From the NCBI RefSeq assembly GCF_011043525.1, contig NZ_JAAKGO010000007.1:62001-126000 (forward strand): a stretch of DNA of 64,000 nt. Direction: 5' to 3'. Below, piece after piece: positions 9,048 to 18,188 of this stretch. Source of the stretch: Sphingobacterium sp. SGG-5. Lineage in GTDB: Bacteria > Bacteroidota > Bacteroidia > Sphingobacteriales > Sphingobacteriaceae. Position 1 is the stretch's first letter, and each line of letters opens with the position of its first letter. The notes beneath the pieces were generated by a model, which made no database searches, was not told the origin of the DNA, and saw only the letters and a list, made by a program, of their open reading frames with translations. The position numbers were made by a program, and so were the translations under genes.

Positions 9048-10697
9048 TTACTTTTCCGACAAACCCATTAAAAACCCACCATACGCCGGCTTCTTTTTAT
9101 ATTCCGTCGAAAACAGATTCGGATAGTCCGACCCCCCATTATATTGCCAATTGTACTGATCCAAAACACCCCACACCGCAATGCCTGCCCGTTGCGCCGG
9201 CGGCACGAATTTCATATAAGACGCCACCACACGTTGGTACTGCTCCTTTTGTTTTTCCAATAATGCCTCGGTAGGGGGCATCGGCGTCGAACTGTTGGTG
9301 ATACGGATATCCAGTTCCGACACCCGCACCTTTAATCCCGTACTGGCCAGCTTCTGGAACATTTTATCAATCTTCGCCTGCGACAGATGAATATCAATAT
9401 GCATCTGCGTGCCTATACCGTCCACCTTGGCACCGCGCTTCCGTATCTCATTCACGTAAGCAATCAGAGAATCTATTTTCTTGTCCGAATATTCCAGCCC
9501 ATAATCGTTGATGTAAAGCTCTGCTGTCGGATCTGCCTCCTCCGCGTAGCGGAAGGCAAGGTAGCCATAATCTCGTTTCAGGAACTCCGACCATATAAAA
9601 TAGCCATACTCTTTCTGTCCATCGACGATCGGTGCCGGCGAATTCGCATTCGACCGTATCTCGCCCGCATCGGTAAACATTTCGTTGACCACCTCCCACT
9701 TGCGTATCCGATCTTTATAGCGACCTACTGTCGTCCCAATGAAGGTATGCAAGGCCTCATCCAATCTCGTATAAATAGCCGCATAATCCGGCGCCGCCAC
9801 TTCCGAATAGACCGACACATCATCCACCAAGTAGGTATCCGCCTTTTTACCCATATTGAAGACGATACGGTAATTTTCCTTTGTCGGTGTAAAGCTCAGC
9901 GTAATGGTCTGCCATTCCCCTGTAATGGTTTTATCGCCCCCCGGATAATGGGTGACCCCGCTACCGTCCATCGCCTGTGCCGACACCATGATAATACCAC
10001 TACCGGACAGCGACTTTGCCGTATACCGGATGACATACTTCTGCCCGGGTACGGTCTGAAAATTATTGCTGGCCACCTGCACCCGCCAATCCGCTGTTCC
10101 GTAAGCCGTCGGGTTAACTACCTTCAAGGCACTTGTTCCCGATTTTACTTCATCGGTTTGTGTCGTCACGGCGATGGTCGCCGTACCTTTGGGATCGCCC
10201 GAATTCAACACAAACCAGTACGGCGAACCCACTGTCGTACTTTTTTCAAACCCCGGATCAAGCAAAAGCTCCTGCTGCTCCAGATTTCCAACAAGGGTAT
10301 TGAGGTAGGATGTGCCTTGATGGCGATGCCAGGCCAGCACATGTCCATAGATATCCATATCCTTGGCCAGATCCACAAAGGCATCCGCCGTCGTGAAGTC
10401 GAAGCTACCATCAGCCTTGACCAATGCGCCATGCTTCAGCTCACTATTGAATACCAGCTCGTTAAAATTAGCATACAGAATAGCCGCCAGCTTCGGATCG
10501 TTGCTCAGATGATTAAAACTTACCGATGCCCCTATGGGAAAAGGCGCTACGTCCTGCAAGCGCAAACTCGTATCCGAATAGTCCACGTCGACAACCGGAT
10601 CTATGATAACCGTGCTTCCCGGATCTGCCGCCTTAGTGCAGGCCAGCAAGAAGCCCCAAATAAAAAGAAAGAACACTACGTTTATATTTGATTTCAT
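9048..10697 (-). CDS. GH10 endo-1,4-beta-xylanase lipoprotein with inserted carbohydrate-binding module
   Basis: A 549-residue endo-xylanase, probably tethered to the cell surface: the lipobox LLACT puts the lipidated Cys at residue 20. The GH10 barrel begins around 50 (FPIGASVSFNH) and is interrupted at about 140-300 by a beta-sandwich of CBM4/22 type (PGFEKST... YWRVQ-like strand ... DDVSVYS). It then resumes with the acid/base Glu339 in WEVVNEM and the nucleophile Glu461 in VRVSELDI. The position of the insertion, after the LAWHRHQ strand, is a known Bacteroidota arrangement for surface xylanases. The gene sits 12 bases after a small lipoprotein gene in the susCD operon, which assigns this locus to xylan. 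Confidence 0.95.
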   Translation of the reverse strand: MKSNINVVFFLFIWGFLLACTKAADPGSTVIIDPVVDVDYSDTSLRLQDVAPFPIGASVSFNHLSNDPKLAAILYANFNELVFNSELKHGALVKADGSFDFTTADAFVDLAKDMDIYGHVLAWHRHQGTSYLNTLVGNLEQQELLLDPGFEKSTTVGSPYWFVLNSGDPKGTATIAVTTQTDEVKSGTSALKVVNPTAYGTADWRVQVASNNFQTVPGQKYVIRYTAKSLSGSGIIMVSAQAMDGSGVTHYPGGDKTITGEWQTITLSFTPTKENYRIVFNMGKKADTYLVDDVSVYSEVAAPDYAAIYTRLDEALHTFIGTTVGRYKDRIRKWEVVNEMFTDAGEIRSNANSPAPIVDGQKEYGYFIWSEFLKRDYGYLAFRYAEEADPTAELYINDYGLEYSDKKIDSLIAYVNEIRKRGAKVDGIGTQMHIDIHLSQAKIDKMFQKLASTGLKVRVSELDIRITNSSTPMPPTEALLEKQKEQYQRVVASYMKFVPPAQRAGIAVWGVLDQYNWQYNGGSDYPNLFSTEYKKKPAYGGFLMGLSEK

Positions 10698-10709
10698 AAC
10701 AGTTTATAT

Positions 10710-11093
10710 TTAAGGATTTACGACAGACAGATACGCTTCCCGAAAGGTCTGCTGCTCCGCCGTTTTCACAATAACTTTGATGTAATACTTCCCGAGTGCC
10801 TGCGGCGTAAAAGAAAACGTACCGCCCTGCGCCACCTCTTCACCTTCCAGGTACCAGGTACACTCCGCATGATCCGTCGGTGTATAGATCACCTCTTGCA
10901 CGAACTCCTGCCCCAGCAGCACATTAAATTCACCGGGCAGACCATTGCTCCCCTTCGGCGGCCAAGTGGATAGTATCCGGGGGTGTTCGGCCGATAAGTC
11001 CGGATATTCCCATTCGGTCTCGTTGCAACCGGTCACCAAAAGCATAGTCACGGCCAACAACGTATATAGGATATTTTTATGTATAGTCATCAC
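10710..11093 (-). CDS. Small surface lipoprotein with a PKD/Ig-like fold (candidate glycan-binding protein)
   Basis: A 127-residue protein with a signal peptide and lipobox (LLVTGC, Cys at 23). The remainder looks like one all-beta domain: LLGQEFVQEVIYTPTDHAECTWYLEGEEVAQGGTF followed by a strand ending ALGKYYIKVIVKT, as in PKD/immunoglobulin-like modules. It lies between susD and the xylanase, 21 bases after susD, where SusE/SusF-type surface glycan-binding proteins are usually encoded, but it is much shorter than those. A role in holding xylan at the surface is inference from position. Confidence 0.7.
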   Translation of the reverse strand: MMTIHKNILYTLLAVTMLLVTGCNETEWEYPDLSAEHPRILSTWPPKGSNGLPGEFNVLLGQEFVQEVIYTPTDHAECTWYLEGEEVAQGGTFSFTPQALGKYYIKVIVKTAEQQTFREAYLSVVNP

Positions 11094-11114
11094 ACAATTT
11101 TTTTATTACGTAAA

Positions 11115-12755
11115 TTAATTTTTATCCCACCACATCCGTGCATTCCAATCGTCTGTGCCGCCCATGCGGCTTACCGCCTGTTGATAGTTGGTCGGGTTGT
11201 ACGACTTTTCAAAAAGCGGATACGGAAGGCGGCGCGGAATAGTCTGCGAATCAATGGTGATCGCCCCATATTCTTTTGCACTCTTCAGCACCGGAAAACC
11301 GGATCTTCGCCAGTTGGCATACGCCTCCGAAGGATTGGTAATATGTACGATCCACAGTTGCTCATTGATACTTTTAAGCTGCCCCTGTACATCTGTGGGG
11401 AATGCATGTGCAGACCAATACGTCTGCCGCTCGGTTTCCGGGATAGCCGTTGTCTTATACCGGACAGCCAGCATATCCATGGCCGCTTCTACCCCTTGGG
11501 TGTAATGCTCCTCCGCCGTATGCGCCGTTGCCAGACCCGGCCATCTTACTTTCGCTTCGGCGAGCAACAACTCCGTCTCGGCATAGGTCATCACGATACC
11601 CGGAATATCACTCTTTAAAAACACTTCGTTCAACTGCGGACGTGTCCATTTATCGACCCAGATATTGAGTGTATTGCTCCAATAGCCACTCGGCCATCGA
11701 TCATACCAGAAGTAACCTGGATCGGAAGGCTGAAACATGGCCATTCCCCCACGAGCCAATACTTCTTCGGTGATATCTATCCGATCGAAAGCATTTAAAC
11801 CGTTGAAATTGCCCTCACCCCAGTACGTCCGGCCAATACGGAATAAGCGTGGATCCTGTGTGTCACGCAGTAAATTCCAGAACGTCGAACATAAAAACGG
11901 GAGCGGTGCCGGCTCTCGGCCGATGTAGAGCTGTGCCTGCGCATTCCGTCGGATTTCGTTCACATCCCAATCAAAAATATCCGGTAGGTAACTGATATAC
12001 GCCTCCTGATCGGTGCTGGATATCAATCCCCCGCGTGCGGGCGACAGCGCTGCCGTAACCTGCTCATTGGCCAACTGCGGATCTACTTTGACGACCCGCA
12101 TCGCGTAGCGGAGCTGCAACGAGTTGGCCAGCCTCTTCCAAGCCTCTACGTCACCATCGTAGATAATATCGCCGGTCACCGGATTCGCATCCGCCGACGT
12201 ATTCAACAACTCCACCGATTCGGTCAGTTCCTTAAAGAAATCCCGGTAAATCGCTTCTTGCGTATCGTAGTTCGGCGTAAAATTCTGCTCCAGATAACCC
12301 TTTCCGGCATCGAAATAAGGAATATCGCCGTACAGGTCGGTCAATATCGAAAACAGAAAAACCTTATAGATCCGGGCGATCGCATGCAGACGCGCCTGCT
12401 CCGGCTTGTCGGCCGTAGCGTGCAGCACATCCACCAGATTCTTGATCGGCTTATTGTAGAAGTCCGTCCATATAATCGCAATCATCTGATCTACGATCCG
12501 GTATTTGCCACCGTGATACGTCTTGTTGTACTCTCCCTGAAACTGCTGCACCAGCGACGAGGCGTAACTCTGTATCGCGTTGGTAGGTTCTACCATACCA
12601 TACGTGGCCAGCTGCACATACGACAGCTGCATATTCGGATCGATCTCATCACTCTTCGTCGGATCCGTATTCAATTCGTCGAACGGCGTACAAGCGCCCA
12701 TCCCCAGAACGAAAAACAGACCGATCAGTATATGTTTTATTCTTTGCTGTATCAT
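11115..12755 (-). CDS. SusD/RagB-family nutrient-binding lipoprotein
   Basis: A 546-residue outer-membrane lipoprotein (lipobox GMGAC, Cys about 22) that caps the SusC channel and captures oligosaccharides. After the lipobox comes the typical TPFDELNTDPTKSDEI motif, followed by alpha-helical TPR-like segments. The sequence matches the SusD-like_2 type (about 500-550 residues, LNTDP near the N-terminus) rather than classical SusD. It begins 2 bases after the susC stop, so the two are almost certainly translated as a pair. Confidence 0.93.
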   Translation of the reverse strand: MIQQRIKHILIGLFFVLGMGACTPFDELNTDPTKSDEIDPNMQLSYVQLATYGMVEPTNAIQSYASSLVQQFQGEYNKTYHGGKYRIVDQMIAIIWTDFYNKPIKNLVDVLHATADKPEQARLHAIARIYKVFLFSILTDLYGDIPYFDAGKGYLEQNFTPNYDTQEAIYRDFFKELTESVELLNTSADANPVTGDIIYDGDVEAWKRLANSLQLRYAMRVVKVDPQLANEQVTAALSPARGGLISSTDQEAYISYLPDIFDWDVNEIRRNAQAQLYIGREPAPLPFLCSTFWNLLRDTQDPRLFRIGRTYWGEGNFNGLNAFDRIDITEEVLARGGMAMFQPSDPGYFWYDRWPSGYWSNTLNIWVDKWTRPQLNEVFLKSDIPGIVMTYAETELLLAEAKVRWPGLATAHTAEEHYTQGVEAAMDMLAVRYKTTAIPETERQTYWSAHAFPTDVQGQLKSINEQLWIVHITNPSEAYANWRRSGFPVLKSAKEYGAITIDSQTIPRRLPYPLFEKSYNPTNYQQAVSRMGGTDDWNARMWWDKN

Positions 12756-12757
12756 AA

Positions 12758-15700
12758 CTAAAACTTCATATTAAGGTTCAAACCAAAACTCCTTCTCGTC
12801 GGGATCGACCCGTATTCCAAACCCATCCCCGATCCATTGTTGTAGTTGGACTCGGGATCGATATTCGGTATATTTTTGTAGATGATCCACGGATTACGTG
12901 CCACCAAGGAAAGCTGCGCATCGGTAGCAAAACGTATCCACGAACCCGGTAGCCGGTAGGTGATCGACACCTCCCGCAATTTGACGTACGAGTTGTCGTA
13001 GATAAAAGGCAGTGGTGTCTGTGCGCCGATGTATTTCCAATAGACTTCCGGCGATACAAACCTATCGTTTGCCCGGTACGTTGCCGCCCCACTACCATCG
13101 ACTTCCTCGACCACCCCGTGCGCGACATAACCACCCGTAGGCTGCCAGTCGCCGGGATTAATGCCCAATGCCTGCCGTTGCTCTTCCGAGATCAGCCAAG
13201 CGTCCCGTCCTTCCAATGTCCCGACCGTCTTTCCCGACATATAATCCGAACGCGCGGTCATGGAATACAGATCTGCCCCGACCTTGACATCGATCAGCGA
13301 ACTGAACGACCAGTTTTTGTACGAAAAGCGATTGCTGATACCCCCCGTCCAGTCCCAGGCCGCCGATCCCAGCACCTGCAACGAAGATGTAAAGCGCGGA
13401 AGACCCGTATCACTATCGATCAAGATTTCGCCATTCGGTGCATACAGGTAATCCCTGCCCATAATTGATCCATAGCGTTCGCCGACAACCGCCGCTACCC
13501 GTACATCCGCCCAACGTGCCGCTTCCAGCTCAAAATCCTGACCCGGACTATTCGATTGCAGCTCCAACACTTTATTGAGGTTGCGTGCAAACGTCAGATT
13601 CATATCCCATTTTAACGTACGTTCGATCGGTCGCACACCCAACGTCGCTTCTATACCCTTATTTTGTATGCTACCCGCATTGATCAATGCCTGCGAATAG
13701 CCACTGGCCGCACTCGACGCAATCTTCAAGATCTGGTCCGAACTCGTCTGGTTATAGAATGTCAGATCCAACGATACCCGGTTGTTGAAAAACTTATTTT
13801 CCAATCCCAGCTCATACGAATTGGTCATGGTCGGTTTGAGGTGCGCATTCGGCGCCATCGCATTGTATATGCTACCGATGTTGTAGCCCGGATAGGATTT
13901 GTTGTAAATCGCATAATTCAGCGCCAACAGGAAGGGATCCGTATCTTTCCCCACACGGGCCCAAGAAGCCCTTAGCTTACCGTATGAAAGCCAACGACTG
14001 TCCAGTTTCAGCAGATCGGAATACACAAAGCTTCCCGAAAAAGAAGGATACACATAGGTATTCTGCGAACCTCCCCCTACCGGATTTGTCAGACTCGATG
14101 CATGATCCACCCGCAACGTCGCATCCGCAAACAACCAATTCCGATAGCCGATATTGAACATACCGAACGCCGAATTGATCTGCTTGCGATACGCCAGCTG
14201 GTCAATCGTCTGCGTATCAAAACTGCTCATCACCTCCAGGTTGCGCTGCTTCATATCTATACCCGTGAGTAAACCCGTATGGTTGTTCACATGAAAAATG
14301 TTTCCGCCCGCACGTACCCCCAGATCAAAGTCCGCCCATTTTTTTGCATAGCTGGCCAAAAATTCCAAATTCCAGGTACGGTTTTCATAGGTACGTTCCT
14401 GCAAGTAACCCGACTCCCGCCCCGGTGTCGTCGGCGGCGCAAAATCCAGGAACTTCAGTGTATTGAAATCCGTACCCCCTGTCATTTGCAAAGAAATTGC
14501 CGACGAGAGTTTGTATTTCAGCACAGCCGAGCTCATCAGCCGATCTTTTGTCGACTCGTTGCGCATTTCGTTGATGATCCAGTAGGGATTGACATTGTAT
14601 GGATCCCTGTTGTTCCAATCGTAGTATTCCCCATCGGCCGTTTTATAATTTTCACGCAGCCAGTCCTGGTCAAACGTCGTCGCCAACGTCATCAGGTTGC
14701 TTCCGATACTCGACCGGAAGCCCCCCAGTGCAGGCCTGTTCTTCACAAACTCCTTCATATAATTGACCTTGACATCCACATCCAGACGCTCCCCGACCTT
14801 ACTCGTCGTCCGCAGGCCAAGGTTATTGCGGCTCAGGTTCGAATTCGGTACAATATCCCGGTTGCGCAGATCGTTGTACGAAAGCCGTATCGTATTGGCA
14901 TCCGTGCTGCTGTTCAGCACCAAAGTATTGTTGTTGGTGACTCCCATGCGGTAGAAACCATCAATATTATCCGCTATCGGCACATACGGTCTTCGTTCGC
15001 CATCAAAGTGGAGAAACTGTATACCCGGATCAATCTTTGCGCCCCAGTTTGTATTGTTCGTATGCATATTATCCGTCGTACTGATCCGTCCGTCCGAGCC
15101 CTGCCCATAGACATATTGCAGTTTATCCTTGCTGACCGATTGCATATCCACCGTATTCGTCGAGTTCAGTTCCACCGCCCATTTCTTTGCCGTTCTGCTC
15201 CCTTTTTTCGTCGTGATGAGGATCACACCATGTCCCGCCCTGCTGCCGTACAGCGCTGACGCTGCAGGACCTTTCAGCACCGATATCGACTCGATATCAT
15301 CCGGGTTGATGCCCGATATTCCGTCGCCCAGATCAAAGCCACCGAACTGTCCCGCGCTGGCGAAATTCGTATTATCCAGCGGTATCCCATCGACCACATA
15401 CAGTGGCTGATTGTTGCCCGTCATTTCCGTATAGCCCCGAAGCAGCACCCGTGTAGAACCACCCGGGCCAGTCGCGGTCTGGTCGATAACTAATCCCGCC
15501 ACCCGGCCGGCCAGTGAATTGATCACATTCACATCTTTTGTTTTCTGCATCTCTTCCGTGTCCACTTCATCCACCGCATATCCCAGCGATTTTCGTTCTC
15601 TTTTTATACCCAAAGCCGTGACCACCACTTCCGACAGCGCCACTTCCTCCGGCTTTAAGGCGATCCGTAAGGCCTGCGACCGGGCGACCTGCACGCGATA

Positions 15701-16246
15701 GGTCTGGTAACCCAGATAAGAAAAAACCAGCTCCTGTGCCGCCGACAGCGTAATCCGGAAAGCTCCCTGTGCGTCGGTCGTCACCCCTCGGCCATCCTTC
15801 TCCCCCTGTACCGAGACCCCCGCCAAAGGTTCCCCTTTCTCATTGCGGACCGTACCCTGCACCTGCAGTTCCTGCGTCCCTTTTTGGGCATTGTCGATCA
15901 CCAGTATATTCTTGCCAGAAATCTCGTATGTCAACCCAAACGGTAACAACAGATCAGTCAGTGCCGCAGCCATCTCCATATCGCTCCACGTAATCTGGTC
16001 CACAACCTTCCCCTTCAGTAAGGCCGTACGTCCCAGAACGTTGTACCCCGTTTGTTTGCGTATCTCCAGAAACACCTGTTGCAGCGACATGCTTTTCCCG
16101 GTCATATTCAGCCGCTGTCCATACGTATGCGCCTGAAGCATGCCTGCCGATAAAACGATAAATAATGCGGTGACTTTCAGCATAATGAATAATTGCCTAA
16201 ATCGAGGATACCTTCTCGGTATCTTCTTTTTTGAAAAAAAATACAT
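12758..16246 (-). CDS. SusC/RagA-type TonB-dependent receptor of the xylan locus
   Basis: A 1162-residue outer-membrane transporter. Order: N-terminal extension plus signal peptide (about 1-44), STN domain (about 60-120, LEIRKQTGYNVLGRTALL), CarboxypepD_reg domain (about 125-210), TonB box/plug region (VVVTALGIKRERKSLGYAV, then SVLKGPAASALYGSRAGHG), and a 22-strand barrel ending in a terminal Phe (LNLNMKF). The STN domain ties it to the FecR/sigma pair immediately upstream. It is followed 2 bases later by its susD. Imported xylo-oligosaccharides are inferred from the GH10 and GH3 genes in the same run. Confidence 0.95.
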   Translation of the reverse strand: MYFFSKKKIPRRYPRFRQLFIMLKVTALFIVLSAGMLQAHTYGQRLNMTGKSMSLQQVFLEIRKQTGYNVLGRTALLKGKVVDQITWSDMEMAAALTDLLLPFGLTYEISGKNILVIDNAQKGTQELQVQGTVRNEKGEPLAGVSVQGEKDGRGVTTDAQGAFRITLSAAQELVFSYLGYQTYRVQVARSQALRIALKPEEVALSEVVVTALGIKRERKSLGYAVDEVDTEEMQKTKDVNVINSLAGRVAGLVIDQTATGPGGSTRVLLRGYTEMTGNNQPLYVVDGIPLDNTNFASAGQFGGFDLGDGISGINPDDIESISVLKGPAASALYGSRAGHGVILITTKKGSRTAKKWAVELNSTNTVDMQSVSKDKLQYVYGQGSDGRISTTDNMHTNNTNWGAKIDPGIQFLHFDGERRPYVPIADNIDGFYRMGVTNNNTLVLNSSTDANTIRLSYNDLRNRDIVPNSNLSRNNLGLRTTSKVGERLDVDVKVNYMKEFVKNRPALGGFRSSIGSNLMTLATTFDQDWLRENYKTADGEYYDWNNRDPYNVNPYWIINEMRNESTKDRLMSSAVLKYKLSSAISLQMTGGTDFNTLKFLDFAPPTTPGRESGYLQERTYENRTWNLEFLASYAKKWADFDLGVRAGGNIFHVNNHTGLLTGIDMKQRNLEVMSSFDTQTIDQLAYRKQINSAFGMFNIGYRNWLFADATLRVDHASSLTNPVGGGSQNTYVYPSFSGSFVYSDLLKLDSRWLSYGKLRASWARVGKDTDPFLLALNYAIYNKSYPGYNIGSIYNAMAPNAHLKPTMTNSYELGLENKFFNNRVSLDLTFYNQTSSDQILKIASSAASGYSQALINAGSIQNKGIEATLGVRPIERTLKWDMNLTFARNLNKVLELQSNSPGQDFELEAARWADVRVAAVVGERYGSIMGRDYLYAPNGEILIDSDTGLPRFTSSLQVLGSAAWDWTGGISNRFSYKNWSFSSLIDVKVGADLYSMTARSDYMSGKTVGTLEGRDAWLISEEQRQALGINPGDWQPTGGYVAHGVVEEVDGSGAATYRANDRFVSPEVYWKYIGAQTPLPFIYDNSYVKLREVSITYRLPGSWIRFATDAQLSLVARNPWIIYKNIPNIDPESNYNNGSGMGLEYGSIPTRRSFGLNLNMKF

Positions 16247-16302
16247 AGATTTGATTGGAATTAATTGATTAATAAGACCCTAAAATTTAATTACTAATTC
16301 TA

Positions 16303-16331
16303 GGCCAAAGGTGTTGGTAGCACCTTTGGCC
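16303..16331 (-). promoter_or_regulatory. Stem-loop between fecR and susC (copy 2)
   Basis: A perfect 11-bp stem (16303-16313 with 16321-16331) and a 7-base loop, lying 2 bases after the fecR stop and 57 bases before the susC start. On the transcribed strand the loop is CTACCAA, versus CTGGTAA in copy 1. No strong U-run follows in the minus direction. It may act as a partial terminator that sets the sigma/FecR to SusC/D expression ratio. Confidence 0.6.
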
Positions 16332-16332
16332 A

Positions 16333-17475
16333 TCATTTTTGATTTATAAAGATTTTTCGATCAACAAGTTTCAATTTTACGCCACTCACCTTTTCCAACA
16401 ACGGAAGCATATCCTGCAACTTTTCCCGCGTCGATAAGACACCCCATATCTTCACATCCCGATAACCGGGATCAAATACACAGGTCACATCATATATCCG
16501 TTCAATTTTCAACAGTACCGCGCGCAGACTCTCATCATCCAGGATAAGGTTGCCATCCTTCCAGGCCAGCACATTTTCTGCCTGCACCGTTCGCTGGGAC
16601 AGGTTGCCGGTCTGTACATCATATACCGCCTGCTGTCCCGGGTTCAATACCAAGGAACGGCCTTTTTTATCTGCTACCCTTACTTTTCCTTTCAATAATG
16701 TCGTCTCCATGGTATTTTCCCGTGCAAAAGACTTGACATTGAATGTCGTCCCCAATACGTCAATCACGAGTTCATCCGTCGAAACCACAAAGGGCTGATT
16801 AGTCCGGTGTGCCACATCAAACAAGATCTCGCCTTCCATGGAAACCTCCCGCTTTTTTGCATCAAAATGATTTGGAAAATGCACCGAAGACCCTGCATTC
16901 AAAGTCAGCAGCGACGCATCCGATAGCCGTATAACGATCGGCTTGCTCCCCTTTGGATTGTCGACCGTGTAGTAGATCACTTCCTCCGCTGTCGGCAACA
17001 CTTCCAACACACTGTCGGTCATCAGCAGATCCTGATACGCTTTCTTCACCGAAGTTTCCTGCCACTCCACCTGGCCCCCTTTCGAATCCTGTATACGGAT
17101 CGTACTGCTCGTAGGCGCATGGACGATCTGCTCCGGCATGACGGTATCGGCCGTGTAGTTGCTGATATAAAACAACAGCCCACACGTGATCAACAGCACG
17201 GCTGCTGCCACATACGGCATATAGCGGCGCCAGCCCAAACGCTTTGGCGGATGGCTCTCCCGAGCTATAGCGGCATACATGCGGTCCCAATCCCGACTTA
17301 CCGATTCATCGGCAGGCAGATCCGCATAGACTTTCGCCAATATATCCTCCAGCTTCCCGCGGTAGGCCTCTTCTTTCAGATAACGATAGAAGACGATCAG
17401 TTCCCTTCCCGAGAGCTCATCTGCGAGCCATTTACGTACCAGTTCCTCAAATTCTAACAGGTTTACTTCTTGCAT
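16333..17475 (-). CDS. FecR-family anti-sigma factor of the xylan locus
   Basis: A 380-residue membrane protein. The N-terminal cytoplasmic part (about 1-80) binds the sigma factor. One transmembrane helix lies at about 85-107 (MPYVAAAVLLITCGLLFYI). A periplasmic FecR domain follows (about 175-275, with LTLNAGSSVHFPNHF and a FDVAHRTNQPFVVSTDELVIDVLGTTFNV-type repeat), then a C-terminal DUF4974 domain (about 310-378). It should sense the loaded SusC at 12758-16246 through that protein's STN domain. It is 48 bases downstream of its sigma gene, with a hairpin right next to its start codon. Confidence 0.94.
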   Translation of the reverse strand: MQEVNLLEFEELVRKWLADELSGRELIVFYRYLKEEAYRGKLEDILAKVYADLPADESVSRDWDRMYAAIARESHPPKRLGWRRYMPYVAAAVLLITCGLLFYISNYTADTVMPEQIVHAPTSSTIRIQDSKGGQVEWQETSVKKAYQDLLMTDSVLEVLPTAEEVIYYTVDNPKGSKPIVIRLSDASLLTLNAGSSVHFPNHFDAKKREVSMEGEILFDVAHRTNQPFVVSTDELVIDVLGTTFNVKSFARENTMETTLLKGKVRVADKKGRSLVLNPGQQAVYDVQTGNLSQRTVQAENVLAWKDGNLILDDESLRAVLLKIERIYDVTCVFDPGYRDVKIWGVLSTREKLQDMLPLLEKVSGVKLKLVDRKIFINQK

Positions 17476-17508
17476 TTAGCGATGGTTATTTTCTACCATA
17501 GTCGCTAA
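17476..17508 (-). promoter_or_regulatory. Hairpin abutting the fecR start codon
   Basis: In the sigma-fecR gap, 17476-17482 pairs with 17502-17508 (TTAGCGA/TCGCTAA) and 17483-17486 pairs with 17495-17498, with a 3-base bulge. The stem ends on the base next to the fecR ATG, so folding could limit fecR translation relative to the sigma factor. This is inferred from sequence symmetry only. Confidence 0.45.
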
Positions 17509-17523
17509 AAAAGAAAAAGTGTA

Positions 17524-18099
17524 CTAGTGGATCGTGAAAATATTTTCAGAAATGTACAGACCCATATAAATGATGACCAGGGTATCCATATTTTCCTTCA
17601 GAAATTTTGTCGCCGCCAAGAGGTGATTTTTGACGGTATGCGGCGATATACCTAATTTTTGGGCGACCTCCTCCCGTTTCAGACCGTCGAACCGGATCAG
17701 TTCAAATACCAGTCTTTGCTTCTCCGGCATTTTGGTCATCAGCTCTTGCAACAAGGCCCGCAGCTCTTTAGCATCGTACCAATCGTTGACCACATCCTCT
17801 TCCCGTTCCGCATCGACATAAGCGATGACTTTGTCCTTGACAATACGTCGCAAACTATCGAATATCTTACGCTTTAGGATGCCCTGCAGATAGGCTTCGA
17901 GGTTCTCCACCTGATCCCGCGCACGATCACGGTTCTGCCAGATGGAAATAAAAACATCCTGCACCACCTCCTCCGCCACCAACTCCTGCTTGAGCACATA
18001 GAAAGCGCGGCGGTAAAAGGACGCCTTGTATTTGTCATACAGCAGACGCAATTGCTTTTCTGTTTCTAACGGCCAATACGGGGAGTCTATAGTGTTCAA
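17524..18099 (-). CDS. ECF RNA polymerase sigma factor of the xylan locus
   Basis: A 191-residue ECF sigma factor. Region 2 is at about 20-90 (VVQDVFISIWQNRDRA), and region 4 is at about 125-180 with the helix-turn-helix FDGLKREEVAQKLGISPHTVKNHL. A hydrophobic C-terminal tail (TLVIIYMGLYISENIF) follows region 4. It is the first gene of the run sigma, fecR, susC, susD, lipoprotein, GH10, GH3. Its likely role is to switch the locus on when xylan fragments occupy the SusC receptor. Confidence 0.94.
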   Translation of the reverse strand: MNTIDSPYWPLETEKQLRLLYDKYKASFYRRAFYVLKQELVAEEVVQDVFISIWQNRDRARDQVENLEAYLQGILKRKIFDSLRRIVKDKVIAYVDAEREEDVVNDWYDAKELRALLQELMTKMPEKQRLVFELIRFDGLKREEVAQKLGISPHTVKNHLLAATKFLKENMDTLVIIYMGLYISENIFTIH

Positions 18100-18164
18100 G
18101 ATATTTCCGGTACAATGGTTTACAATAGCGTAAAAGTAGGAATTTTTAATGATTTACATGAGAT

Positions 18165-18180
18165 ATCGTAATATTGAGAT
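18165..18180. promoter_or_regulatory. ArsR-type operator upstream of the AraC gene
   Basis: ATCGTAATATTGAGAT differs by one base from the palindrome in front of arsR (21617-21632). The dyad can be extended to GATATC...GATATC over 18162-18183. It lies 9-24 bases before the AraC start codon, a position where a bound repressor would block transcription. Confidence 0.65.
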
Positions 18181-18188
18181 ATCTTTAA

